A DNA stretch of 64,000 bases from Nitrospirota bacterium (GCA_016214855.1 JACRMT010000007.1:102225-166224); one strand, 5' to 3'. Positions 49,669 through 57,976 are shown, counted from the stretch's first letter. The notes: a model not told the origin generated them from the letters alone. Made by a program: numbers and translations.

Positions 49669-50349
49669 ATGAAAGCGCCGGGCAGAAAGAACACGCCGGA
49701 CTACCGGAAGAGATTGGCAGGGCTCGAGGCATTTGCCCTTGAAAAGGGGGCCTATCGCGCCAGGGTCTTCCCCTCAAAGGATGTAGCGGTTGACGAGCGG
49801 GTGCGGATGAAATGCCAGATACCGCTCTGTCCGCACTACGGCAGGACGCTCACCTGTCCGCCCAACGTGCCGACGGTCGATGAGTTCAGGAGAGCGCTCG
49901 GAAACTACCGGAAGGCGCTCCTGGTCCAGACACGCAGTTCATTGAGCGGGGAGATCGATTCGTACGACAAGGAAGAGGTAAAGAGGTTTTTCATGAACCC
50001 GTCTAAAACAGCGCAAGCCAAAGGAGGTGAAGGGGGAGGAGCTCAGGACGATTTCAGCAACGTGAAGATCGCTGCGGTACGGCTGCATAAGCTGGTAAAC
50101 GAGGTGGAAAGTAAGGCAATGTCGCTCGGATTCCCGTATGCGCTTGGGCTTATCGGCGGCGAATGTATGCTCTGTCCGGCCTGCGTAGGACCCTGCTCAG
50201 CGGAAGGGTGCCGACGGCCGTTTGAGGCCAGGCCATCGATGGAAGGCGTCGGCATTGATGTTCTGCAGACCTGTGTCAGGGCAGGACTTCCGTTTGAGAT
50301 GCCGCCAAAAACAGAGATCGTCTGGTCAGGCCTGCTGTTGATCGATTAG
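49669..50349 (+). CDS. DUF2284 cysteine-rich metal-binding protein
   Basis: A 226-residue DUF2284 protein with two cysteine groups: CQIPLCPHYGRTLTCPP near residue 48 and CMLCPACVGPCSAEGC near residue 165. The same domain forms the C-terminus of the candidate BzaC at 29901-31487 (shared ARPSMEG-GIDVF/L pattern). The family is often found next to corrinoid methyltransferases; a metal or iron-sulfur role is likely but not established. A low-complexity GGEGGGA stretch near residue 120 is probably a loop. It lies nine bases after the zinc-finger gene. Confidence 0.75.
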   Translation: MKAPGRKNTPDYRKRLAGLEAFALEKGAYRARVFPSKDVAVDERVRMKCQIPLCPHYGRTLTCPPNVPTVDEFRRALGNYRKALLVQTRSSLSGEIDSYDKEEVKRFFMNPSKTAQAKGGEGGGAQDDFSNVKIAAVRLHKLVNEVESKAMSLGFPYALGLIGGECMLCPACVGPCSAEGCRRPFEARPSMEGVGIDVLQTCVRAGLPFEMPPKTEIVWSGLLLID

Positions 50350-50413
50350 AGAGTGCATCGTCTTGTGTCATCAAGGCGATACGGATGCATAACTTAACAA
50401 GGAGGTTTTGGAA

Positions 50414-51475
50414 ATGGATCAAATGAACGGACTTGAAAGAGTAGCAACGGCACTGCAGTTTAAAGAGGCGGACCGGGTCCCTACGGCTCCCCTGGTATGC
50501 GGTGCATCACACCGTGTGGCAGGAATAAGCTACGGCGAATGGTCATCAGGAGATTACGTGGATGACATGGTGCGCGGCCATCTTGATGCGTTGAAACTGC
50601 TTGGCCACGACGGTGTTGTCGCGCTGGTGGACCTCTCCGTAGAGGCGGCTGACTTCGGCCAGGAGGTTTTTTTCCCGGAGATGAACACGGCGTATCCGAA
50701 CTATGATAATCCCTATATCAAGACGATCGACGACTATAAGAAGATCCAGAAGATCAATCCCCGGAAGTCGAAGAGGATGAAGAGTGTCATTGACATGATC
50801 GCCGGCATCTCCAAGGAGGTCGGCAAGACCCACGCTATCGTGGGGTTTGTGTATGGCTCACTCGGCGTCCTGAGCATGATGAGAGGTGCGGAAAACTTCT
50901 TTATGGACCTGATCGAGAATCCGGATGCAGTACTGCCGGCCCTTCAGGCAATGGACGACACGCTCCTTGATTATGCAATGGCACAGGCCGAAGCAGGTGC
51001 CCATGCAGTCTGCTATGACCACCTGTATTGCTCGCAGAGCATCCTGAGCAAGGAGCTCTGGGAAAAGTTCGAAGGCCCGTCGATCAAGCGGCTTTGCGAT
51101 GCGATCCGTGAGAAGGGGTGCCTGGTCGCACTGCATAACTGCGGCAACGGCATCTACTTTGACATGTCGCAGAAGTGGGCAAACCCGCATGCGATCTCCC
51201 ATGCCTATGTTGCGGACGATGTGGACAGCTGGGAAGAACACAAGGCAAAGTGGGGCGGCAAGATCGCCACGATCGGATGGATCCCTCCCGGTCCGGTAGC
51301 GATGCTCGGCACGCCTGAAGAGATCGAGGAAGAGTGCAAGGCAGAGATAGAAATATTCGCCAAGGGCGGCGGCTTTATCCTTTCAACAGGCTGCGAATAT
51401 CCGCCGAATGCTCCGCTCCTCAATGCCCGCAGGATCGTCGAGGCAGGCAAGAAGTACGGCGTGTACAAGAAATAG
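50414..51475 (+). CDS. Second UroD-superfamily corrinoid methyltransferase
   Basis: A 353-residue UroD-like TIM barrel, distinct from the one at 43770. The H-X-C motif is HNCGNG near residue 236, with a late cysteine in STGCEYPPNAPL near residue 330. It stands directly before the corrinoid protein and the reactivase, as substrate:corrinoid methyltransferases (MT I) do in O-demethylase clusters of acetogens, so it may take methyl groups from a methoxylated or methylated compound. ATG 50414 sits eight bases after AAGGAGG. The substrate cannot be named. Confidence 0.75.
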   Translation: MDQMNGLERVATALQFKEADRVPTAPLVCGASHRVAGISYGEWSSGDYVDDMVRGHLDALKLLGHDGVVALVDLSVEAADFGQEVFFPEMNTAYPNYDNPYIKTIDDYKKIQKINPRKSKRMKSVIDMIAGISKEVGKTHAIVGFVYGSLGVLSMMRGAENFFMDLIENPDAVLPALQAMDDTLLDYAMAQAEAGAHAVCYDHLYCSQSILSKELWEKFEGPSIKRLCDAIREKGCLVALHNCGNGIYFDMSQKWANPHAISHAYVADDVDSWEEHKAKWGGKIATIGWIPPGPVAMLGTPEEIEEECKAEIEIFAKGGGFILSTGCEYPPNAPLLNARRIVEAGKKYGVYKK

Positions 51476-51512
51476 CGAATCAGGCAATTCATAAAAAATA
51501 AGGAGGCCAAAA

Positions 51513-52187
51513 ATGGCAACAAAAGAAAAAGAACAGGAATTGATCAAGAGGTTACAGGATGCGATCATTAATTATAAGGTCGCCGATGCCAGGAAGATCG
51601 CTGAAGAAGCAGTAGCTGCAGGCGCCGATGCATATACCGTGACTATGGAGGGCCTTGCCGGTGGCATGGAGGTCGTCAGCGAGAAGTTCGACAGTCATGA
51701 ATATTTTGTCCCTGAGACACTCCTCTGCGCAAAGGCTCTTTATGCGGCCCTTGATGTGCTGAAGCCCCATATCAAGCTGCAGGCAGGCGGCGTTGCCAAA
51801 GGGCAGGTCGTGCTCGGCGTTATGCAGGGAGATGTGCATGACCTTGGCAAGAACATCATCAAGGCCATCTTTGAGGCCTCGGGCTGGACGGTCCATGACC
51901 TTGGGAGAGACGTGCCGCTGAAGAGATTCGTGGAAGAGCAGCTGAAGACCGATTCTGATATCGTGATGCTCTCTGCCATGATGACAACATCCATGGTCGG
52001 CATCAAAAAACTGATCCCGATGATCAAGGAGAAGAACCCGAAGGTGAAGATCATGATCGGAGGCGCTCCCATTACCGAGAAGACGGTTGAGGAATACGGA
52101 GCGGATATAACGGCTGATAATGCGCCGAACGCGCTGAAGGAAGCGATGAAGATGCTCGAGACCCTGAGGAAAGGAAAAGCCGCATAG
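51513..52187 (+). CDS. Corrinoid protein (MtaC/MtbC/MttC-like)
   Basis: A 224-residue methyl-carrier protein. Residues 1-90 are the helical cap domain, and the cobalamin-binding domain has the motif D107-V-H109-D-L-G112 (GDVHDLGKNI), where His109 is the lower axial cobalt ligand in base-off binding. The second strand motif (VMLSAMMTTSM) and a GGAPIT loop follow. It is the centre of the methyl-transfer module, receiving a methyl on cobalt from one UroD-like enzyme and giving it to the other. An AAGGAGG site precedes the start. Confidence 0.92.
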   Translation: MATKEKEQELIKRLQDAIINYKVADARKIAEEAVAAGADAYTVTMEGLAGGMEVVSEKFDSHEYFVPETLLCAKALYAALDVLKPHIKLQAGGVAKGQVVLGVMQGDVHDLGKNIIKAIFEASGWTVHDLGRDVPLKRFVEEQLKTDSDIVMLSAMMTTSMVGIKKLIPMIKEKNPKVKIMIGGAPITEKTVEEYGADITADNAPNALKEAMKMLETLRKGKAA

Positions 52188-52216
52188 TATTGCCTTTCAT
52201 CCTCTTCTGCCTCTCT

Positions 52217-52235
52217 GTCGTTACCGGCAGCAGGG
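52217..52235 (+). promoter_or_regulatory. 19-base motif, copy 2
   Basis: GTCGTTACCGGCAGCAGGG matches the copy at 43641-43659 at 18 of 19 positions. It lies in the 114-base spacer between the corrinoid gene and the reactivase gene. Confidence 0.4.
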
Positions 52236-52268
52236 CGGAAGGGGGTGAGAGCGGTACCCGGGCGGCAG

Positions 52269-52280
52269 GGGCACGTGCCC
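52269..52280. promoter_or_regulatory. Perfect 12-base palindrome before the reactivase gene
   Basis: GGGCACGTGCCC lies 22 bases before the start codon and just before the AAGGAG site. As RNA it could form a small stem near the ribosome site; as DNA it could be an operator. Confidence 0.3.
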
Positions 52281-52301
52281 AAAAAGGAGAAGGTAACTGA
52301 T

Positions 52302-54257
52302 ATGGATCATACAATTATTTTTCAACCATCCGGCAGACGCGGCCTGGTGCCGGAGGGGACCACGATCCTCGATGCTTCCAGAAAATTGGGTGTTGACATC
52401 GAAGCAGTCTGTGGTGAGCTGGTCGTCTGCGGCAAGTGCCGGGTCAAGATCATGGAAGGCAAATTCCAGAAGGAAGACATCACCTCTTCGATGAAGCATC
52501 TCAGCAGCCTTGATGAGAAGGAAAACAAGGTCCTCGAACGCAAGGACGCCGAGGAGCATGTCCGCCTTGCCTGCTGTACAAAGATCTACGGCGATGTGCT
52601 CGTGTTTGTCCCTGAGGCAAGCAGGACCGGCAAGCAGGTTGTCAGCAAGGCAGCCGGCAAGATCAAGGTCAAGCTGAAACCTGCAGTCAGGAAATATTAT
52701 CTGGAACTGCCTGAGCCTAACCTTGACGATCCGCTCGGCGATTTCGAGCGCGTAGAGAGCGAGCTGTACCGGAAGAACCCGAAAATGAAGAAGCTCTCCA
52801 TAGACTATCGGGCACTCCAGAAGCTCCCGGACGTATTAAGGAAAAGCGACTGGAAGATAACGGTCACCGTCTGGAATGACCTCGAGATCATTCGGGTTGA
52901 ACCGGGGAAGGTCGGGACCAGTATCGGGCTTGCGGTTGATATCGGTACAACATCGGTTGCCGGATATCTGACAGACCTTAATACGGGTGACGTGCTGGCA
53001 ACTGAGTCCATGATGAACCCCCAGGTTCGCTATGGCGAAGACGTTATGTCCCGGATCTCCTACTGCATGTTCAATGAGGAGACAGGGTTGAAAGAGCTGC
53101 AGGATACGATAATCGAGGGACTCAACACGATTGCGAAACAGGCGACGCATAAGGCCGGATTCTCGACAGATGACATAAGTGAAATGACCCTTGTCTGCAA
53201 TACGGCCATGCACCATATCCTCCTCGGCATCAACCCCGAATACATGGGGGTAGCGCCTTTTACGCCGGCATTGCACCACTCCGTGGATATAAAAGCAGAG
53301 CGTCTCGGCATCCATATACTGCCTGCAGGCAATATCCATGTCCTGCCTATTGAAGCAGGCTTTGTCGGAGCGGACAACGTCGGTTGTCTTATTGCAGACA
53401 AGCCGCACAAGAGAAAGGAGATGACGCTTCTTATCGACATCGGGACCAACGGCGAGCTTGTGCTCGGCAATAGGGATAAGCTCATTTCCTGTTCCTGTGC
53501 AACAGGCCCTGCACTTGAAGGAGCGCAGATCGAATTCGGCATGCGTGCGGCGCCGGGTGCGATCGAGCGCGTGAAGATAGATCCCGGGACCCTGGAGGCC
53601 ACATATAAGGTCATCGGCAGCAGCCGCTGGAGCGACGGCGAGGTGAATATGCAGGCCAAGGGCATCTGCGGGTCAGCAATAATCGATGTTATAGCCGAGA
53701 TGTTCAGGGCTCGTATCCTCAAGAAGAACGGGCAGATTGACCATGATCATTCTTCAAAAAGGATACGCAAGAACGATAAAGGACTCAGCGAATACGTTCT
53801 GGCCTGGAAACACGAGACGGCAATCGATGCAGACATTGTCGTCAATCAGAAAGATGTCCGGGCTATCCAGCTTGCAAAGGGCGCCCTGTACTCCGGCTGC
53901 CTGATCATGCTCCGCAAGCTTGGCATCAAGCAATTCGATCGTCTTGCCGTGGCCGGGGCCTTTGGCAGCCATATCGATAAGGTAGCAGCCATGGTGATCG
54001 GGATGTTCCCTGACTGCGACCTCAAACATGTCGAATACATCGGGAATGCGGCAGGAGATGGGGCCCGCATAGCACTTCTCAGCACCGATGAGCGCAAAGA
54101 GGCCAATGTCATCGCCCGAAAAGTCGAGTATGTGGAGTTGGCCCTTGAGGACGATTTCAACGACCGGTTCGGCGAGGCGATGCAGTTCCCTCATATGTTC
54201 GATGAATTTCCCCATCTTGAAGGGATACTGCCCAAGGAGATGCAGAAGGTCGGCTAA
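52302..54257 (+). CDS. RACo-type reductive activator of corrinoid proteins
   Basis: A 651-residue corrinoid-protein reactivase. Residues 1-95 are a ferredoxin-like [2Fe-2S] domain with C37, C43, C46 and a cysteine pair at 91-92. The C-terminal half is an ASKHA ATPase-like domain (DUF4445) with DIGTTSVAGYL, LLIDIGTNGELVLG and AVAGAFGSHI. It reduces inactive Co(II) corrinoid to Co(I) at the cost of ATP, as known for RACo and RamA-like proteins. ATG 52302 gives the family N-terminus; the longer upstream frame adds only low-quality residues. It belongs with the corrinoid protein just upstream. Confidence 0.9.
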   Translation: MDHTIIFQPSGRRGLVPEGTTILDASRKLGVDIEAVCGELVVCGKCRVKIMEGKFQKEDITSSMKHLSSLDEKENKVLERKDAEEHVRLACCTKIYGDVLVFVPEASRTGKQVVSKAAGKIKVKLKPAVRKYYLELPEPNLDDPLGDFERVESELYRKNPKMKKLSIDYRALQKLPDVLRKSDWKITVTVWNDLEIIRVEPGKVGTSIGLAVDIGTTSVAGYLTDLNTGDVLATESMMNPQVRYGEDVMSRISYCMFNEETGLKELQDTIIEGLNTIAKQATHKAGFSTDDISEMTLVCNTAMHHILLGINPEYMGVAPFTPALHHSVDIKAERLGIHILPAGNIHVLPIEAGFVGADNVGCLIADKPHKRKEMTLLIDIGTNGELVLGNRDKLISCSCATGPALEGAQIEFGMRAAPGAIERVKIDPGTLEATYKVIGSSRWSDGEVNMQAKGICGSAIIDVIAEMFRARILKKNGQIDHDHSSKRIRKNDKGLSEYVLAWKHETAIDADIVVNQKDVRAIQLAKGALYSGCLIMLRKLGIKQFDRLAVAGAFGSHIDKVAAMVIGMFPDCDLKHVEYIGNAAGDGARIALLSTDERKEANVIARKVEYVELALEDDFNDRFGEAMQFPHMFDEFPHLEGILPKEMQKVG

Positions 54258-54306
54258 CAATAAACCGTATGGGTTCAGCAAAGGCCCGTCAAAGAAGGAG
54301 GAGCGT

Positions 54307-54492
54307 ATGAAGATAACGTACATTGGGGAAACCAGAGCAACGCAGACCGTGGACGGCAAAGACGTCAAACTTGAAAAGGGCATGCAGCTCGAATGTATGG
54401 AAAAGGAATATCACTCCGCAACGACCGTAAGGGCAGTGCTTGCTTCAGGCGATCATGTCAAGGTGAAGAGGTCCGAGGTCAAGAAAGTCTGA
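54307..54492 (+). CDS. Small unknown protein after the reactivase gene
   Basis: A 61-residue basic protein (KITYIGETRATQTVDGKDVKLEKG...) with a good AAGGAGG site and no recognisable motif. The predicted content is mostly beta strand, so it may be a small SH3-like or OB-like domain. It is the last gene before the operon terminator. I cannot name a function. Confidence 0.6.
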   Translation: MKITYIGETRATQTVDGKDVKLEKGMQLECMEKEYHSATTVRAVLASGDHVKVKRSEVKKV

Positions 54493-54524
54493 CCAGATAA
54501 AACATGCAGTACCCGCAGCATGAG

Positions 54525-54563
54525 AACCGGCTGTCCCGGAGTCCGGAGCAGCCGGTTGTTTTC
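54525..54563 (+). terminator. Rho-independent terminator of the methyltransferase operon
   Basis: AACCGGCTG (54525-54533) pairs with CAGCCGGTT (54549-54557), a 9-bp perfect stem, followed by GTTTTC. It separates the corrinoid operon from the gsp genes. Confidence 0.85.
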
Positions 54564-54578
54564 TCGAGAAAGCCTTGT

Positions 54579-54608
54579 TTGACGCGCTTTTACCCTGCAT
54601 GATAAGAT
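54579..54608 (+). promoter_or_regulatory. Candidate promoter directly before gspF
   Basis: TTGACG and TAAGAT are 18 bases apart. The -10 ends seven bases before the gspF ATG, so if used the transcript would start at or next to the start codon; no ribosome site is visible. Confidence 0.35.
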
Positions 54609-54614
54609 ATTTCC

Positions 54615-55808
54615 ATGCCAGTCTTCAGCTACGAAGCTATTGATTCTTCCGGGAAAAAAGTAAAGGAAACGATCTCTTCCTCAGACGAAGATACCCTTAA
54701 ATCAACCCTCAGGGGCATGGGGCTTGTGCCTCTCAGTATCAAGGTGAGCGAGACAAGGGAGATCTCCCTGTTCCAGAGGATAACAAATGAGGATATCCTG
54801 ATCTTTACCCAGGAACTCGGCAACCTGCTTGAATCAGGACTCCCCATAGACAGGGCGCTGTATGTGCTTTCAGAGCATTCCGAGAAGAAGGCGCTGTGCG
54901 CGATCATCAAGGAGGTCTATATTGACATCCAGAGAGGCAACACGCTCTCGAATGCCATGGCCAAGCACAAAATATTTCCGCGGCTCTATATCAACATGAT
55001 CAAGGCAGGCGAGTCAGGCGGGATCCTCGAGGTTGTTATCAAGCGGTTGGTGGTATTTCTTGAAACAAGCATCAATTTTAAAAAAGAGATCACCTCAGCC
55101 CTTATCTATCCTATTCTCCTTACCGTTGTGGGCGGTCTGGCAGTGGCAGTGCTGATGCTCTATGTTATTCCGAACTTTGCAAAGATATTCTCTGATATGG
55201 GCCAGACACTTCCCCTGCCGACACTGATCCTTATGAAGGTGAGCAGCCTGTTTGCGGCGTACTGGTGGCTGTTTTTGGGCGGGACGGTTGCTGTCATCTT
55301 TCTGATCCGCGGCTATGCAAGGACTGCTGAAGGCAAGAGTTATATCGACGGTCTCAAGCTGAAACTGCCGGTACTGAAAAAGCTGAGCATGAAATTCATC
55401 ATTGCAAGATTTTCGAGAACCTTCGGTACGCTCCTGCAGAGCGGCGTGCCGATTCTTGAGGCCATACGGGTCTCACGGGATGTGGTAGACAATGACGTTG
55501 TTGCAAAGAAGCTTATTGTGCTCGAAGAGGGCGTAAGCAAAGGCAAGGGCATATCCGTACCTTTGAGAGAGAGCGGTGTTTTCCCTGCCATCTTTAACCA
55601 GATGGTATCGGTTGGTGAAGAGGCAGGAAGGCTTGAGGAGACCTTTCTCCTGATCGCAGACAGGTTTGAGGCCGACACCAGGAACCTTATCAAACGGTTT
55701 GTGAGCCTCTTTGAACCCCTGCTCATCCTGCTTATGGGCATCGTGGTAGGCCTGATCGTCATTTCAATGCTTATGGGCATCTTCAGTATCAATGAGATAC
55801 CAATATAG
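54615..55808 (+). CDS. gspF: GspF, type II secretion inner-membrane platform protein
   Basis: A 397-residue GspF/PilC family protein. The N-terminus PVFSYEAIDSSGKKVK is the usual GspF start, followed by two T2SSF domains (about 65-190 and 270-390) with motifs FTQELGNLLESGLPIDRAL and FSRTFGTLLQSGVPILEA, and three membrane helices. It forms the platform that drives pseudopilus assembly. Start choice rests on family similarity, as no Shine-Dalgarno site is seen. GspE, GspD and other core genes are not in the window, at least downstream. Confidence 0.92.
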   Translation: MPVFSYEAIDSSGKKVKETISSSDEDTLKSTLRGMGLVPLSIKVSETREISLFQRITNEDILIFTQELGNLLESGLPIDRALYVLSEHSEKKALCAIIKEVYIDIQRGNTLSNAMAKHKIFPRLYINMIKAGESGGILEVVIKRLVVFLETSINFKKEITSALIYPILLTVVGGLAVAVLMLYVIPNFAKIFSDMGQTLPLPTLILMKVSSLFAAYWWLFLGGTVAVIFLIRGYARTAEGKSYIDGLKLKLPVLKKLSMKFIIARFSRTFGTLLQSGVPILEAIRVSRDVVDNDVVAKKLIVLEEGVSKGKGISVPLRESGVFPAIFNQMVSVGEEAGRLEETFLLIADRFEADTRNLIKRFVSLFEPLLILLMGIVVGLIVISMLMGIFSINEIPI

Positions 55809-55821
55809 AGAGAATGCAGTA

Positions 55822-55849
55822 CAGAGAAGTCAGAAGCCAAAATACAGAA
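55822..55849. repeat. Degenerate heptamer array between gspF and gspG
   Basis: CAGAGAA, GTCAGAA, GCCAAAA and TACAGAA fill the spacer before the gspG ribosome site. Confidence 0.45.
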
Positions 55850-55864
55850 ACGCAGGAGGATGTT

Positions 55865-56299
55865 ATGAATTATAGAAAAGAACAGGGTCGTGTCAGAAAC
55901 AGAAGAGGTTTTACGCTTATTGAACTGCTGGTCGTTATGGTTATCCTTGGAATGCTGGCAGCGCTGGTTGGCCCCCAGATATTCGGCAAGGTCGGGAAAG
56001 GCAAGCAGTCTGCTGCCAGGACCCAGATAGAGATGCTGGGCCAGGCCCTTGACAGTTACCGGCTTGATGTTGGCAGGTACCCGACCACGTCAGAAGGGCT
56101 GAATGCCCTGTCCGCGAATTCCGGGACACAGGGATGGAGCGGTCCCTATCTCAAAAAAGCGGTGCCGAACGATCCCTGGCAAAAACCTTATCAGTACCAG
56201 TCACCTGGGTCGCACGGGGACTATGACCTGTATTCCTATGGCGCTGATGGTGCTGCAGGCGGAGAAGGTGAGAATAAAGACGTCAACAGCTGGGAATAA
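55865..56299 (+). CDS. gspG: GspG, major pseudopilin
   Basis: A 144-residue pseudopilin with a basic leader, a prepilin peptidase site RRG/FTLIELLVVMVIL (cleaved before Phe, Glu at +5) and the GspG C-terminal region (TTSEGLNAL, PYLKKAVPNDPW, Y-SYGADG) that includes the calcium-binding loop. ATG 55865 has a GGAGGA site. It is the main subunit of the T2SS pseudopilus. The end overlaps the gspH coding region. Confidence 0.93.
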   Translation: MNYRKEQGRVRNRRGFTLIELLVVMVILGMLAALVGPQIFGKVGKGKQSAARTQIEMLGQALDSYRLDVGRYPTTSEGLNALSANSGTQGWSGPYLKKAVPNDPWQKPYQYQSPGSHGDYDLYSYGADGAAGGEGENKDVNSWE

Positions 56300-56711
56300 G
56301 AGAGGGTTCACGCTCCTTGAACTTCTTGTTGTTCTCTTTATTGTCGGTATAATAGTATCCATTGTTGCTGTTTCTGTCGGAAGCCTTCGCGACAAGGCAC
56401 TCTTTACGGAAGAGGCACGCAGGATCTATCTCACGGCAAAGCATGCCCGGGAGGCAGCCATTATCGACAGAACAGAGGTTGCTTTCCGTCTTAACGAAGA
56501 GACGAACACCTACTGGCTGGATTACCCGGCCTCAAAACCGTCAGAGAACCACGCTGTCCCAAAAAAATTTACCATAACCGGGACAGATATCTTCTTTTTC
56601 CCCAAGGGGAACAGCTCTGGCGGCCTGATAGAAATACAGAATGAAAAAGGGCAGAAATATGCGATTGAGGTCAATAAGGTCCTCGGCACTCCTTCGATCA
56701 AACGGCTTTAG
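56268..56711 (+). CDS. gspH: GspH-like minor pseudopilin
   Basis: A minor pseudopilin of about 147 residues from GTG 56268 (ATG codons at 56238 and 56247 are alternatives). The leader KRG/FTLLELLVVLFIVGI has the prepilin peptidase site and Glu at +5. The rest is a mostly beta domain with a C-terminal SIKRL. GspH was chosen over other minor pseudopilins by order (G-H-I-J) and size. It overlaps gspG by about 30 bases and gspI by about 50. Confidence 0.8.
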   Translation: MRIKTSTAGNKRGFTLLELLVVLFIVGIIVSIVAVSVGSLRDKALFTEEARRIYLTAKHAREAAIIDRTEVAFRLNEETNTYWLDYPASKPSENHAVPKKFTITGTDIFFFPKGNSSGGLIEIQNEKGQKYAIEVNKVLGTPSIKRL

Positions 56712-57060
56712 TTTGATGGAGGTCATGGTCGCTCTTGCGATCATGGCTGTTGCGGTTGTTGCCATGTTTCAGCTTTATTCCCGCGCACTCCGTTCAACAA
56801 AGCAGGCTGAGGACTATACCCGGGCGATCTTCTATGGCCGCTCAATGCTCGATGAGGCCTATAGTGTCCCGGATCCTTCTGAAATATCAGGGTCAAAGGA
56901 GTACGAGAAATACTACACGGTCACCCGACAGGCTGTGATCAGATCAGAATCTGAGGACACGAAGGCTAAGCTCTATGAGATCATGGTGACCGTCACCTGG
57001 CCGCCTTCCGGAAACCTGACGATGAAAGGACTCCGCTCTGTCTATGCGCCTGAAGAATAA
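56659..57060 (+). CDS. gspI: GspI-like minor pseudopilin
   Basis: A 133-residue pseudopilin from ATG 56659 (56641 is an alternative), with the leader SNG/FSLMEVMVALAIMAVAVV and Glu at +5. GspI forms the pseudopilus tip complex with GspJ and GspK. The gene starts inside the gspH frame and overlaps gspJ by 17 bases. Confidence 0.8.
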   Translation: MRLRSIRSSALLRSNGFSLMEVMVALAIMAVAVVAMFQLYSRALRSTKQAEDYTRAIFYGRSMLDEAYSVPDPSEISGSKEYEKYYTVTRQAVIRSESEDTKAKLYEIMVTVTWPPSGNLTMKGLRSVYAPEE

Positions 57061-57688
57061 CCGGGGATTTACGCTTCTTGAACTGCTGATCGCGATAACG
57101 CTCTCGATCCTGCTCCTAGCTGTTCTTGGTGCTGCCATGAGGCTCGGCCACAAGTCACAGGAAAAAGGCACAGAGCGGGGCGAAGTGACGCAGAAGATGC
57201 GCATCCTTGAAGACAGGATCGCATGGCTCATCAGGGGTGCCTATCCCTATTATGTGAAGAAGACTGACGAAAAGAAGATCTTCTTTGAGGGCAAGTCTGA
57301 CAGGGCAGGCTTTGTGACGTCCAGCATTGACGTTCATGGCACAGGGCCGGAAGATCTTGCAGGATTGAAATGGGTCTCGATCTTTGTGGACAGCGAAGGT
57401 TTGAAGATCAGGGAAAAGGTCTTTTTCCTGGAAGATGTTTTTGAGGACAGAAACGGTAAGGTATATCTGCTTGACCCGGAGGTCAGAAAAATAGAGTTTG
57501 AGTTCTTCGAGATCAAGGAAGGAGAAAAACAGGGCAACTGGATCACTGAATGGGATCCGGAAGACAAAGAGACGATACCCTTAGCAGTTAAGGTAAAGAT
57601 GACCCTTCAACGGAACGACCAGAAGCTCGAGTTCCCCGAAATGATCGTGAAGACCGCAGCTCAGCGGAAGCCAACCGGCTCGCGCTGA
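57044..57688 (+). CDS. gspJ: GspJ-like minor pseudopilin
   Basis: A 214-residue pseudopilin with leader NRG/FTLLELLIAITLSIL and a larger beta-rich body, the size typical of GspJ. It is the last gene of the block; a gspK gene, normally next, is missing at this position. The following 240 bases hold only a repeat, interleaved dyads and a promoter. Confidence 0.8.
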   Translation: MRLKNNRGFTLLELLIAITLSILLLAVLGAAMRLGHKSQEKGTERGEVTQKMRILEDRIAWLIRGAYPYYVKKTDEKKIFFEGKSDRAGFVTSSIDVHGTGPEDLAGLKWVSIFVDSEGLKIREKVFFLEDVFEDRNGKVYLLDPEVRKIEFEFFEIKEGEKQGNWITEWDPEDKETIPLAVKVKMTLQRNDQKLEFPEMIVKTAAQRKPTGSR

Positions 57689-57710
57689 AATTACCTGATC
57701 TTTGCCCCTT

Positions 57711-57737
57711 CTTAGCGTCCTTAACGTCCTTCATAGG
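57711..57737. repeat. Nonamer tandem repeat after gspJ
   Basis: CTTAGCGTC, CTTAACGTC and CTTCATAGG follow one another; the period is nine rather than seven. Confidence 0.45.
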
Positions 57738-57778
57738 CCTTGAACAGGAAGATTTTTTCTGAGTATTTGATGCCCATC

Positions 57779-57819
57779 TGACACATATATGCGCCGCACA
57801 GTAGTGTGTCAAGGCGCAT
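57779..57819. repeat. Two interleaved inverted repeats
   Basis: TGACACA (57779-57785) pairs with TGTGTCA (57805-57811), and ATGCGCC (57789-57795) with GGCGCAT (57813-57819). The arms alternate, so the two 7-bp hairpins exclude each other. It lies between gspJ and the sigma-54-type promoter. Confidence 0.6.
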
Positions 57820-57926
57820 TTGCCCCTGAATTATCTCGTATTCTCAAAAATTCTCAAAATCATAGCCTCCTTAATTTATAAGTATATAAGCATGATGAGG
57901 AGGATTTCATGAACCTTATTTCATTC

Positions 57927-57942
57927 TGGCACGTATCTTGTT
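57927..57942 (+). promoter_or_regulatory. Sigma-54-type promoter (-24/-12)
   Basis: TGGCACG (57927-57933), four bases, then TTGTT gives GG and GT exactly ten bases apart, matching the sigma-54 consensus TGGCACG-N4-TTGCW except for T in place of C. Transcription would start near 57953, 24 bases before the small gene. Confidence 0.65.
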
Positions 57943-57976
57943 AATATGCTCTTATGCTTGGCAAAAGGAAATTGCG

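Noticed and set aside
57779..57819. Interleaved dyads as a classical H-type pseudoknot
   Set aside because: The one-base connection between the two 3' arms is too short to span a 7-bp stem; alternative hairpins are more likely.
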